From assembly GCA_025677835.1 (NCBI GenBank), contig JAIXMR010000072.1, forward strand, positions 62,001-126,000: 64,000 nt of DNA, written 5' to 3'. The notes beneath the pieces were generated by a model. That model searched no databases, was not told where the DNA came from, and worked only from the letters and a program-made list of their open reading frames with translations. The position numbers and the translations under genes are program-made. Below, one piece after another: positions 36,408 through 47,495 of this stretch (its first letter is position 1; every line of letters begins with the position of its first letter). The DNA is from Sporodiniella umbellata (taxonomy: Eukaryota > Mucoromycota > Mucoromycetes > Mucorales > Rhizopodaceae).

Positions 36408-38041
36408 ATGAACAGCTCCAATCGCTTCAGTGAAGAATTAAAAGAGCTAGAAAGAAAGAGACCAAAAGGTTACGATTGGTCTAGAAGATGTGATCTTTCT
36501 GTAAACGAGTATCAAGGTAAGGTATCATCTAATAATGGCACACTATTTGACGCGTCTTTTTGCTATCGTCATCGATAAAAGACTATCATAAATCAAAAGA
36601 GAAATCTTTAAAAAATATATGGTCGAGAACACCAGATAACTATAGATCTTTGGCTGATATTTGGGATCAAAGTTCTCCTGAAATGGGATTTGTTAGTCCT
36701 TTGCTGAGCAGTAATGCTTCTACGAGTGATGCATATCAAGCACTTACACCACCAAAGTCCTACGATCAAAAATCAGTTCCTACTGAAACCTTGAATTCTA
36801 ACATAAAAAGCTGGTCCACACCTTTAGTGTCCCTCGATAGTCAAGGTAGAGAAACCTCAACGCCCATACCATGGCCTGTTCAAGAACCTCCTCTCTCTTC
36901 TTCTCGTAGCCATGAACATTCTATTCGTTATCTGTCTGACTCTTTGTCTTTTATGACACTAAATGCCGGCCTTATTAACGATTCGGTATCTGTTATGCGA
37001 AACTATCATGTCATCAAAGCAATCAATGTATATACACAATTACCTAAGTTTTTTATTTATGTTTTCTAGATTCCTTGGTGTGTATCTATCAAAGACATCA
37101 AACAGGTCCTTAACCAAAGTGGTTTGATTATCCTTCCAACTATATCCGAGCTTTCTCAATGTGTTCATGTAAACAGAGTGCTACTCGAACAGAAATAATC
37201 CCTTTTATTTAGATTACAATGGATATCAAAACAGGAAAAACTTTGGGAGTGGCTTTTATTGAATGCAAATTTATATCGGATCGAGATCGGTTTCCAGACT
37301 TGACAAAACTTTTACCTGTACAGGGTCGTCGTCTAAGGTTCACAGAGAGCTCTTATGATGAGCTACTTCGACATCTTTTTCCTGAATGGCCTGGTCATAT
37401 TCATCGGGGTTTGGCTTATAGTCACCTTGAGCAAGAAATGTCATTTTTTTTAAGTCAAAAAGATTTACAGGATCTGTTGAATATTTGCAGAAATTACAAA
37501 GTAAGAGATACTAAATACATTTTACAGGTATCAACTTTTTTTTTTTTTTGGATAGGTTTATTACAATAGAAAATGTGCTGAAAGGCCTTACGAGTATCTT
37601 ATTTCAATTACTATGAACATTCCTTGGAATCAACCTCGAACAGTTACTACAGTTCAACGTGACTTGATTTACGAATGCTATAAACTGGCAACAGGTAAAA
37701 TTTAGGAAGCACTGTTGTATTATTTTATATACAGACATATCTGCAGAAACTTTAAAGAGGCATACAGAAAAAGGAATTAGTCCATTTGAAAAAGAACTGC
37801 TTCCCAAGCTAGTAAGAACAGCTATCGTATGTCCTGGGTTTTCAATCAGACAGAAAAATGGTATTCTTTCTAACGCGTAAGTTTTGTCTCTCTCGCATCT
37901 TTTTTTATTGAAGTGGTAACTATTTATATTTTGAAAAAAAAAACCTCAAAAAGTAAAATGGAATGTCCCGAAGACCTCAAGAACTACATGGAAGAAACAG
38001 CTACAATTGTTGATAGTACTATACTAGATCTAATCCGTTAA
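36408..38041 (+). CDS. RRM-type RNA-binding protein, 436 aa
   Basis: Seven exons (36408-36516, 36582-37027, 37070-37168, 37213-37500, 37556-37694, 37735-37876 and 37954-38041) sum to 1,311 nt in frame. Residues 1-175 are Ser/Pro-rich and probably disordered. An RNA-recognition motif follows, at about residues 180-270. Its beta1-like start is VIKAINIPWCVSIKDIKQVL. Its RNP1-like strand is GKTLGVAFIECKF, which lacks the usual aromatic residues. After it come a helical region and YEYLISITMNIPWNQPRTVT, which may be a second degenerate RRM. It probably acts in mRNA regulation. The atypical RNP1 means RNA binding is an inference. The last intron ends at an A-rich acceptor (CAAAAAG). Confidence 0.75.
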
Positions 38042-39889
38042 ATTAAATTAGATCGAGGAATAAAGCAGTGGAAAAGACAAAAAAAAAAAAAAACAAAGGC
38101 TGTATTCTTTTCTCTCGCTACAGAGACTCTATGTATTCACATTTGTATTCTAAACATTCATTTCAACTTGAAAATAAACTCTAGCTTGTTAAAAAAAAAC
38201 TGTTATTTCGATTGCTTTTCTTCTGAAAATTTTATCGATATATGAAACAGTGACAAGTCTTTATTAATCTCTTTTAAACTATTTTACAGGTTTGCTTGCA
38301 ACCTAATTGAAAACCTTAAACTATCCATAATTTTTTGTACGTTTACAAAAAAAAAGACTCAGAGATGAATCAAAACAGAATATTTGACTAGGGGTGATGA
38401 TATCAACCTACTCCTTTTTACACATTTACCTTTTGTTTTGAAAGAAGAAAAAAATTGATCCTATACATATCAAAAAAGCTTGGGAAGAAGCTCATCAGCC
38501 GTTGCATCTTACTGATACAACTTTTTATTCGGCTACTTTTTTTTAGTGTGCTACCATTTATTTTTTTTGTAAATAACACCTTGCTGATGTGTATCCTTTT
38601 TTTTATGAACTGGAAACCAAAAAAAAAAAGACGCTTAGTTTGAAATAAAATTCTAGATCGAGTCCAAAATGAAATGTATTTCTATAGAAAAAAAAAGCCA
38701 TTGTTCTAGGATTCCGTATTTGATATCAAGTAAGCCCCGCTTCTTTCGCAAAGCACTTTCTATCTATTTACAATGGCGGAAGAATTTATAAACCAAACAT
38801 CTATATTTTCGAAAGAGCTGTTTAGACGCACAAAGTATAAGTATACAAGGGAACACGGTTTTTAAATCAAGTAAAGATCTTCCACGCTCCTTAATTGTAC
38901 ACATATATAAAAAAGACAGAATTTTTATTCTTTCTAAATAAGCATTTCACTTGTTGAGTTTTGCATGTTCTTATTTTAACTAGTAAGCCAGAAAAAAAAA
39001 GTTACACCGTGTTTTTTATTTGCTCTTGTCTTTTTCATATGAAAGAAAGTTTTCTTGTCCATCGTCTTGTAATATTTGTGTGCGAATCTTTACTTTTTTT
39101 AGTGGGTGGTGTGATAAAAATAAACAAAACGTTTTCTGGGTGAATTTAGCCTGGTAACAAATAACTAAAATGGCGGTTAAAAAAAAACGCAAACGAGCAA
39201 ATGTTCCACCGGGGCGATGATGAGCTCATTAAAACTATTTATTTCCAAAAAAGCTTCTTTTTCGATTTATTTTTGGAGAAGGTTTTTCTGTGTAAGAAAA
39301 GCCAAGTAAGCTCTAGCCAGAATGTGTGTAATCTTTTAGAGAAAAAAAAAGCCTCTTTGCATGTTCAAAACTCTTTTGTAAAAAAAAAAAACGAAGGTGT
39401 AAATCAATGCTGAGTAATGGCTTTATATTATTGACATTTATTCGATGCCGTGGTTGGTTGATTCCATGCCCGCCAAACGATTTACTTTTGTACTACTTTG
39501 TTTCTGAGGCACTGCTGTCATCTTTTGGTCGTCATGGTTTCTAAAAATAATATTAAGAATACCAGGTAAAAAAATATAAGCCTATCCAAGTTTGTTGAGC
39601 TCCTCTATTTTTACTATCATACAAGAGAAATTGATTTTCCGGTTTAAAAAAGTGAATAATTAGAAATTAAACCACTTGTGGTGTTTCAAGTGGGCTGAAG
39701 TCAGACCACAGGGTTTCTCAAAATAGTAAGCCAATGATTTATTTTAAGTTTTTGTAAAACCTACACACTGACATATCAACGCAGTAAGACTTTTTTTAAA
39801 AAAAAAAACGAGCATTTCATTTTACATATAAATAGTAGAGTGTTTTACTGCCTTTTTTTTTTATCTTTAGTATCTCAATTTACTTTAAC
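38042..39889. other. Intergenic region
   Basis: I see no gene. Many poly(A) and poly(T) runs of 8-14 nt occur. A few ATG-led frames under 70 codons have no recognisable content. The last ~50 bp before 39890 is a T-rich leader likely to serve the chitin deacetylase promoter. Confidence 0.6.
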
Positions 39890-40832
39890 ATGCACTTTTC
39901 TTCTTTTGTCTCTTTGGCCTTGGTTGCCACTGCCGCTATGGCCTCACCTATCCTCAAGGCTGTGAGTATAAATACGTGTTGTATAAAAGTGTTTTTATTG
40001 ACTTTTTCTCTCTTTCTGTAGCGTGCTCCTGAAGATAATGCCACTGCTAACAACAAGAACGCAGACGGTGTTTTTGTTAAATGTAACCGACCTGGTGTCT
40101 TTGCCATGACGTTCGATGATGGACCCTATCAATACTCTTGGGATTTAGCCAAGTCTTTGAACCAACAAAACATTAAGTCCACATTCTTCATTAATGGCAA
40201 TAACTGGGTGTAAGTAGTAGTAGTAGTAGCAGTATGAAACAAGAGACTTATTTTTTTTTTTATAGTAACGTAGAAACCGACAAAGTAACCACCAGCGATG
40301 GAGAAAAGACTTATATGGAAGTAATCAAGCATTACTACGATATGGGTCATGAAGTAGCCAGTCACACCTATCAACACAAAGAACTTCAAGGCTTAAGCGA
40401 TGAACAAATCGAATATCAAATGAACACTGTTTCTGATATTATCTTCAAGGCTATTGACAAGAGGTATAAAAAAAGGAACAAAAAACCTGAACAGCAGTGA
40501 CTAATAAGCATGATAGACCTGCCTTGATGCGTCCCCCTACTGGTTCCTATGATGCGAATGCATTGAATGTATTGAAAAGACTTGGATACAGCGTCGTCAA
40601 CTGGGATTTGGATACCAACGATTGGCGTGCTCATGACTTTGCTCAAGAAAAGTCTGCCTACACTGAAATGGATAAAGATACCCCTCAAACCCTTGGTCAT
40701 ATCACTTTAGAACATGAAGTCTATGACCAAACTGTGAACGAATTGGTACCTTGGGCTATCGAATATCTCAAATCAAAGGGTTATGAATTGGTTACTGCCT
40801 CCAGCTGTATCGGTGTTGAACCCTATCAATAA
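39890..40832 (+). CDS. Secreted chitin deacetylase (CE4/NodB), 257 aa
   Basis: Converts N-acetylglucosamine units of chitin to glucosamine (chitosan) at the cell wall. Four exons (39890-39961, 40022-40209, 40266-40463 and 40517-40832) sum to 774 nt. An N-terminal signal peptide (MHFSSFVSLALVATAAMA) is followed directly by the NodB domain. All five CE4 motifs are present: TFDDGP (residues 54-59), SHTYQH with metal ligands H120 and H124, RPPTG, DTNDW and LEHEV. There is no C-terminal anchor, so it is probably secreted. The third junction was placed at 40517 because it gives DKRPALMRPPTG, matching the paralogue next door (KKRPAIMRPPQG). The intron after NGNNWV is shared in position with that paralogue. 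Confidence 0.93.
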
Positions 40833-41383
40833 GCTTCCTTTCTCCTTTTTTTCTTTATGTGTTTCCCCCCTCCTTCAGGGCGGGGATGGAAAAGATTTTG
40901 TATATTTTCTTTCTCACCTCTCTGAATTTCACCTTTCTTTAGAAAAAAATGAAATAAAACAAACTGTGTATGTTTATACAATTAAAAAAATGATAAAACT
41001 AAATACTTGTTTATTGTTTGTTACATGACCCTTTTTCTTTTACAAACAGAAACCCTATTTTCTTGGTTTCCCCTTTTGTTCTCACTCTTTTTCCCCTTCT
41101 AGCTCTTGTTTTTATTTTTCTTACTTTAGTCAAACTCTTTACTCGCCCCTTGCTTTTTTTTTTTTTTGAAAAAATCCCCCTTTTTAGACTTATGTACATC
41201 TCCCCTTGCTTCTTTGTAAATAAATAAATAAAAAAATTTGCATGGTTCTATGTCGAGCTATCCGATATATTTATTTATATGGCTATATATGAATAGAAAA
41301 AAAAAGTATATATAAGAAGAGAAAGTTAAAGTTTTTACTTGTTTCTTATCTGTTTTATTTATTTAATCCCTCCCAAATCAGAG

Positions 41384-42194
41384 ATGTATTCATTATTAGT
41401 GTTAGCTACAGTAGCCATCAGTCAAGTGCTCTCGATGCCTTTGTCAAGCTGGACCAACAATAAAAGATCGGAAGGAGCAGTAGCAATATCATGTAATCGG
41501 CCTGGTGTGTTTGCAATGACATTTGATGATGGGCCTTATCAATATTCTTACCAATTAGCAAGTCTTTTAAAAGAAAAAGGTGTTCGAGCCACTTTTTTTC
41601 TTACTGGAAATAATTGGGTGTAAGTTTGATGATAACAAAAAAGAAAAGAAAAACAGTATTCTTAATCGTAAAAAAAAAAAAAAAAGGAACGTAGAATCTG
41701 ATAGTGTAGAAACAGAAGACGGGCAAAAAAGCTACTTGGATGTAATTCGACACGCTTATGCAATGGGTCACGAGATTGCAAGTCATACTTATTCTCATAA
41801 AGTCCTGAGAGGAGCGTCAGAAGAGACAATTAGAGAAGAGATGAACAAAGAATCCGACATTATCTATGAGGCGATCAAAAAACGGCCCGCGATTATGCGT
41901 CCCCCTCAAGGGGATATAGGATCAGAAGAGGTCGATATACTCAATGGGTTGGGTTATACTGTCGTGAACTGGGACCTAAATACAAACGATTGGCAATCGG
42001 AAGACGCAAAAGTAGGCATGCAAGCCTATGAAGAAACACTCAAAGATCAATCCATTGGCCATATCGCTTTAGAGCACGAAGTCTATGATTATACAGTGAA
42101 AGATTTGGTGCCTTGGGCGATAGATTATGTAAAAGGCCTTGGTTTAGAGTTTGTAACCGTATCTGATTGTTTGGGTGTTGAGGCTTATCAATAA
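41384..42194 (+). CDS. Secreted chitin deacetylase paralogue, 247 aa
   Basis: A tandem copy lying about 550 bp downstream of the first deacetylase. Two exons (41384-41619 and 41687-42194) sum to 744 nt. It has a signal peptide (MYSLLVLATVAISQVLSM) and the NodB motifs TFDDGP, SHTYSH, RPPQG, NTNDW and LEHEV. In motif 4 the first Asp is replaced by Asn (NTNDW rather than DTNDW), but the two His and the catalytic Asp pair are kept, so activity is likely. It shares the intron at NNWV|NV with its neighbour but lacks the other two, so the copies have diverged in intron content. The intervening 40833-41383 holds only 3' UTR, a likely promoter and T-rich runs. The retained intron ends after a 16-nt A-tract. 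Confidence 0.92.
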
Positions 42195-43248
42195 CCACCA
42201 CTTTATTAAAAATTGGATCCCTAAAGATTCCAAAGAGACTTCAAAAAAGAGAATATACGTGAAAATAAAAAGAAATTTGAATCAAAAGTATTTTAAAGGT
42301 AATACAAACAGTCTCAAGGGTCCCCTTTGGGATTGAAATTAAAAACATTAAATTTAATAAGACCTTTTAATTAAACAATCATTCAAACCATAAAAACTAT
42401 GTGGCTCATCAAAGCCTCAGATATAGTTGAAAATTGTCTGTGCGAAACATAAAGGCTCCTTAACCAGAAAAATGTCTCCAAGTAATAACAAACTCCCTAA
42501 TGGGCCCAATGAGCCTAAAGCACAATCGCGTCTTAAAACTATAAAAGCCTTTTCTTTTTTTTTTTGTCTTTTTTACTCTTCTTTGTTATTCTTTTTAAAT
42601 AAAAAGACAGAAGTCTGTGGTTTAAACATTCTTTTTTTTTCCCTCTTTTACCTATAATTATTTACTTTACAAAAAAACAAATAGTAACAACAGCCTTTAG
42701 TTTGTTTAAAAGACAAACAACTGCCAAAGGCTCTCTTTAGAAAACTACTATTTTTACACGCTCTTCTCCCTATTCAAAAAGGAGAACACGCCTTATCAAT
42801 AATCCTGAGCAATATTTGACAAAGGCGTAAGATTAGTTCCTTATTTTCTTGAACCATTTGTTTGTTATTTAGAAACTCTATTTTTTATTTTATTTTATTT
42901 TTTTGCGCGTACAATAAAGAGGGGAAGGGGGAAACTACTCTTCGCAGAAAAAAAAAAAAGAAATAATCAATTAAAAGCCTCCTTTTTTCTATTGAAAACA
43001 CAAAGAGGGAGATGAAGCCAATTGTTGAAAAAATGAAATAAATCTATTATGTCGGTGATTCAAGTTTTTGAGATACAATAATTCGTAAAATATAAAAAAA
43101 ATCTTTTCTTTCTTTTTTATTATTATTATTATTATTTGTGATTTTGGTTCTCTTTTTTTAAAAACAAGAAAAGCCAACACACACAACCCACACCTTTCAT
43201 TACACAAACCCTTTTAACAGTCACTCACTTACACCAAAAACAACTTCC
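42195..43248. other. Intergenic region with probable long leader of the bHLH gene
   Basis: No gene is supported. The stretch has poly(A/T) runs, a TTATTATTATTATTATT microsatellite near 43117-43135 and an ACACACAACC-rich leader just upstream of 43249. A frame at 42427-42657 is Phe/Lys-rich and not convincing. Confidence 0.55.
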
Positions 43249-44127
43249 ATGAGTGAAATTGTTTTAACCAATAGTTACGATTACAACATGATGGTTGATA
43301 TGGACCCCAGAGTGAAAGCCAACGATACAAACAATAGCTCTTTAGAAGACTATTCATCCTATCAAGGTAAAAGTAACAACAGCAATAACAATAGCAGTAA
43401 ACTGACCCTCTCCTATCAAGCCTATACACCTTTCCCTGGTTATCCCCCTTACAACAATATGCCTCGAATGGGTTATTATTCAACACATCAAGAAACCAGC
43501 AAAATACAACCCAACAGTCCTGAGTCTTCTTCTTCCAGCACATCTCCTTCACCTTCTTTCAGCACTGAAGAAAAGCTCACTTCTTCTGCCACAGCGCGTG
43601 TAAAAGAAATGATCACTCGTGCCAACTCAGTACCCATGGAGTTCTATCACACCGAGTTCCTTGAATATTCTAAAGAAACCTATGAAAAGAAGATGGAGTC
43701 AAAACGCAACAAACGAAAGCGAACTCTTGATTCTTGTCATCAACAAAATAAAAAGAAAAAAGCACAAGATGAGGAAGAGGAAGAAGAAGAGGATGATGAT
43801 GATAACGATAATGACGAAGAAAAGTAAGGTGTTCTCTGCCATTCTAAGTTTCTTATTTTTTACATAGCAAAATCGCCACCACCACCATTACTCCTTCTAG
43901 TACAGAGATGCGTCGACAGATTCACATTCAATCTGAACAGAAAAGAAGAGCTCAGATCAAAGATGGATTTGACGAATTGAAAAAACATTTACCCGGTTGC
44001 CATAACAAGAAAATGAGCAAAGCTGCCCTTCTTACCCGAACCGTACAGCAACTTCAACATCTCAAAGGTATGCAAAACGAACTGTTATCAGAAATTGAAA
44101 GATTAGGCCAAGAAAATGAAACATTGA

Positions 44128-44160
<33 letters not shown>

Positions 44161-44238
44161 CAATAAAGACTCATCTTTAACAGGTTTCAACATGGCATAC
44201 TTCAACGTCAAGCAATGGAAAAAATGTATACCTTTTAA
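43249..44238 (+). CDS. bHLH transcription factor, 297 aa
   Basis: Three exons (43249-43823, 43868-44131 and 44184-44238) sum to 894 nt. The N-terminal half is Ser/Asn/Tyr-rich and probably an activation region. An acidic run precedes the first intron. Exon 2 encodes the DNA-binding basic helix-loop-helix: basic region RRQIHIQSEQKRRAQIKDGF with the E-box-contacting HxxxExxRR pattern only partly kept (HIQSEQKRR), then ELKKHLPG, loop, and MSKAALLTRTVQQLQHLKGM. A short leucine-zipper-like helix follows. Without exon 3 the frame stops at 44135 inside an A-tract. With it the end reads KFQHGILQRQAMEKMYTF, a natural-looking fungal bHLH terminus, so I include it. Targets are unknown. Confidence 0.85.
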
Positions 44239-44561
44239 TCTCCCCTTTTCTCTCTCCCAAAATCACTCCTTACTCTTTTATATGAACCTATTTTTTGCTT
44301 TCTCTTTTATAAAAATACAGGTTGCTTTTTCAGATCTGTGTTACCCAAAAACAAGTCTTTTTGTTGCTTTGAGTCCACCGGTTTTGTGCTAGTCGGCTAA
44401 TAAAAACAGACTGGCTCAGTACTTTAGTAAGCTCCTAATTTCAAAGAATAAGCTTCTCCTTGCCATTGCCCACTTTTTTTTTTTTTTTTTTTGAGTGCCC
44501 CAAGGCAATTTGTCAATAAATTGATACAGGAACTTAGAAAACGCTTTAGGTTTATAGCCGT
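44239..44561. other. Short intergenic region
   Basis: This is the 3' flank of the bHLH gene and of the convergent minus-strand gene. It is T-rich with an 18-nt T run near 44474-44491. A shadow frame at 44192-44392 overlaps exon 3 and is not supported. Confidence 0.5.
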
Positions 44562-44870
44562 TTAAATAGTTTCAAAAGAGGATCTATCAGAGTGGCTATC
44601 TGTGTTTGTGTAATCAGCAATTACTCTTTTTGTAAATCTTGCTGCATTTGCGGTACCAGAAATCAAACTATAAATGGCAGGCAACGCTGTTTACCTTATC
44701 AGCCTAACTTTACTTTTACCTTGTAGACGGTACGACTTGACACTGCAGTCTATAAAAGAAAATTTGTGTATCTCTTGGACCATTTGGCTTAGAAAGAGAC
44801 TGCAAGTCTTTTCGAGGAAAATGTGGCGTTTTAATTGAGTTTGAAAAAGTTTTTTTTTTTTTTTCTATAT
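44562..44870 (-). CDS. Uncharacterised spliced gene, 5' end unresolved
   Basis: Two minus-strand exons join cleanly across a 52-nt intron (44719-44668). The first reads KTPHFPRKDLQSLSKPNGPR and ends at 44720. The second (44667-44562) reads SGTANAARFTKRVIADYTNT and ends SSFETI. I do not recognise the family. Upstream, the frame passes through a 15-nt A-tract (44864-44850). The only nearby ATG (44937, MESNKEEGKNK) is in a different frame. Either an intron is missed or the tract has slipped. The gene diverges from the uS2 gene, so they may share a promoter. Confidence 0.5.
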
Positions 44871-45030
44871 AGCCAATATTCTTTGGTACAGTATTTTGTT
44901 CTTTCCTTCTTCTTTATTGGACTCCATTGGCCCTTCTCTTTGATCTCAACTCGTTCTGCACCCTAACTCTGCCAGAATATTATAGATAGCCGTCCTAAAA
45001 AAAAATTAAAAAGAAACTTATATAACAAAA

Positions 45031-45982
45031 ATGTCTAAAGTTCCCTCTGGTAAATTAAAGGAATCTTGTATACAAGTTTGAATTAACCCAGGCTGTGTTT
45101 TTCTAGTTTTAAACCCTACTGAAGAAGATATTCAACTTTTGTTGTCTGCTCAAGCCCATATTGGTGCCAAAAACTTGAACACGCGCATGTTGCCTTACGT
45201 GTTCAAGCGTCGTGCCGATGGTAATATTCAACATTAGCCAGAGAGAAAACAAGAGACTAATGCACATCCAACCTTTAGGTGTTCACTTGATCAACCTTGG
45301 CAAGACCTGGGAAAAGCTCATCTTGGCTGCGCGTGTTATTGCTGCTGTTGAGAACCCTGCGGATATTGTGGTTATCTCTGCCCGTCCTTATGGTCATCGC
45401 GCTGCTTTGAAGTTTGCCCGCTACTTGGGTGCTGAAGCTATTGTGGGCCGTTTCACCCCCGGTACCTTCACCAATTACATCACCCGCTCTTTCCGCGAGC
45501 CTCGTTTGGTGATCTGTACCGACCCTCGTTCTGATTTCCAAGCTGTATTGGAAGCCTCGTACGTGAACATCCCTGTCATCTCTCTTGCTGACACCGATGC
45601 TTCTCTTCAATACATTGATGTTGCTATTCCTACCAACAACAAGGGTAAGCATGCCATCGGTCTTATCTACTGGCTTTTGGCCCGTGCTGTTCTGCGTCTC
45701 CGTGGCACACTTGACTACTCCACCCCTTGGGATGTGATGGTCGACATGTTCTTCTACCGCGACCCTGAGGAGGTTGAAAAGACCGATGCTGAGCTCAACA
45801 CCGATGAAGTCCCTGGCGAATGGGGAGCTACCACCGAAGAACAAGACTGGACCATCGAAGCTGAAGGTCCTGCTGGCTTCGCTGCCAACGCTGCCGATTG
45901 GTCTGCTGAAGGTGCTTCCAACGATGTCGGTAACTGGGCTGACGATGTCGCTGCTCCTCCCGCTACTTCTGGTTGGGACTAA
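45031..45982 (+). CDS. RPS0: 40S ribosomal protein uS2 (S0/RPSA), 278 aa
   Basis: This is a structural protein of the small cytosolic ribosomal subunit. Three exons (45031-45049, 45107-45220 and 45279-45982) sum to 837 nt. The first exon is tiny (MSKVPS), typical of ribosomal genes. Family hallmarks are all present: [74 protein letters not shown] and [20 protein letters not shown]. The acidic tail has repeated Trp (W..W, ending TSGWD), as in other eukaryotes. Codon usage is visibly more GC-rich at third positions than in neighbouring genes, as expected for a highly expressed gene. A TATA-like TTATATAA lies just upstream of the ATG. Confidence 0.97.
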
Positions 45983-46255
45983 TACGCTTCTCCAAAGTAA
46001 TAATAAACATTCTGTTTTTTATTTTCACACAAAAAAACCTTTTCTTTTCTCTCACACACACACCCATACGTGCTTTTTGTTTTGTTTTGTGCGTGTCAGG
46101 TGGTATAAAGTTTAACCTTGTAAAACAAATCACACGGTTTTTTTTTAACCAAGCACTCCTTCTGCATGAATTGACGCCAAAAAAAAAAAGATGTGTATAT
46201 AAAAGACAGCCCTTTTTCCTTTTTTTTTTTTGTATTTATCATTGATTTTTAAAGG

Positions 46256-46513
46256 ATGCCTATGGTTAAGAATTTGGAGAACGTTCATCAGCAACTGATG
46301 GAAGTAGCAAGAGAATCTAATACGATGTCCTATCGAAAATATACGGCGGGTGAAGTAGAGAGACTTCAAGACAAGCTTCGCTTGATTGATTCTCAATACA
46401 GCCAGGGTGCCTTTGATATGGGTCTTTATGAGCAAGAAGGACTAGCTCAAGTCTCCCATGAATTGGAAAAAGTACATCGCACCCTTCACTGTCTTTTGGC
46501 TCGTCTTGATTAG
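46256..46513 (+). CDS. Small helical protein, 85 aa
   Basis: A single-exon frame that looks genuinely coding: it is helical, balanced in charge and has no low-complexity runs (for example LENVHQQLMEVARESNTMSY and GEVERLQDKLRLIDSQYSQG). The two halves could form a helical hairpin. I recognise no family. It sits between uS2 and the NodB-like gene. A second ATG two codons on gives an almost identical product. Real expression would need transcript evidence. Confidence 0.55.
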   Translation: MPMVKNLENVHQQLMEVARESNTMSYRKYTAGEVERLQDKLRLIDSQYSQGAFDMGLYEQEGLAQVSHELEKVHRTLHCLLARLD

Positions 46514-46664
46514 CCTCTGTATATAGATATGCATATGTATATTTAAATAAATAAACCACCTTTTAAAAAAAAAGAAAAGTCTTTCTATTATAAAAAAATT
46601 CGTTTGTTTAATTGATATGAATAAGTAAAAAAAAAAAAGAGGGGGGGAATATGATTAAAGATTG

Positions 46665-47464
46665 TTAAAAGTAAACGGCTAAAATAGCCACCACCAGCAA
46701 GCTCAGGATAGGTACTTGGGTGCTCGTAGCTTGACTTTCGATTGCCTTGGTAGGCATGATAATACCCCCTCTGTTGGGTTTTTCATCTACTCTTAATACG
46801 CTTTCAATAGCTTTGGTAGGTTCGTGGCCTTTAGGCAATTGCTGAGTAGGCTTGGCTACAGAAGAGATGGGATCGTGTACATAGATTGGACTTTCAGCCA
46901 CTATTGAAACGGATGAATACAGTTTTTTTTTTTTTTTTTTTTTTTTTTATAGGAAACACTTACTCATCTTGTAAGGGTTTGAATCAGCCAAACAATTATC
47001 CAAGCGCACCAAACTAAAACCAGCATCTGTAATAGCCTTCACAATATGACGGACGGCGTTCACAGAGCTTGACTGGGGTACATCGTAATGAACTGCGATG
47101 AAAGAAGCGCCCTTTTCCCTGGCCAAAGCTTGTTGATAAAATTCTTGAATTGAACCAGGACCGGTAGCTTTCTTTTGAATGTAATCTTCACTATCCAGAT
47201 TATAGCCTACGGTCACAAATCCCAGATTAGCCAAGATGCGGTCAATACGAGGATCTTTGGTAGCTGAATGAAGACGGACATATTTGGGTGCTACGCCAAT
47301 CACCTTTTGGATCCTACGTGCGTTTTCAATCATATCAGCCTCTAACTGTTCATCCGACATATCTTCTGGCTTATCGTTCTTGGCTCGATAGGTCATGCCG
47401 ATCAAATGGCCTGCGCTATGAAGGTTTTGAAGGATCGTTTCATGTTTAGCGCTTGTTAACCTAC

Positions 47465-47495
<31 letters not shown>

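Noticed and set aside
45275..45844. 189-codon minus-strand open frame
   Set aside because: It lies wholly opposite the uS2 coding sequence; the GC-rich third positions of uS2 create a shadow frame.
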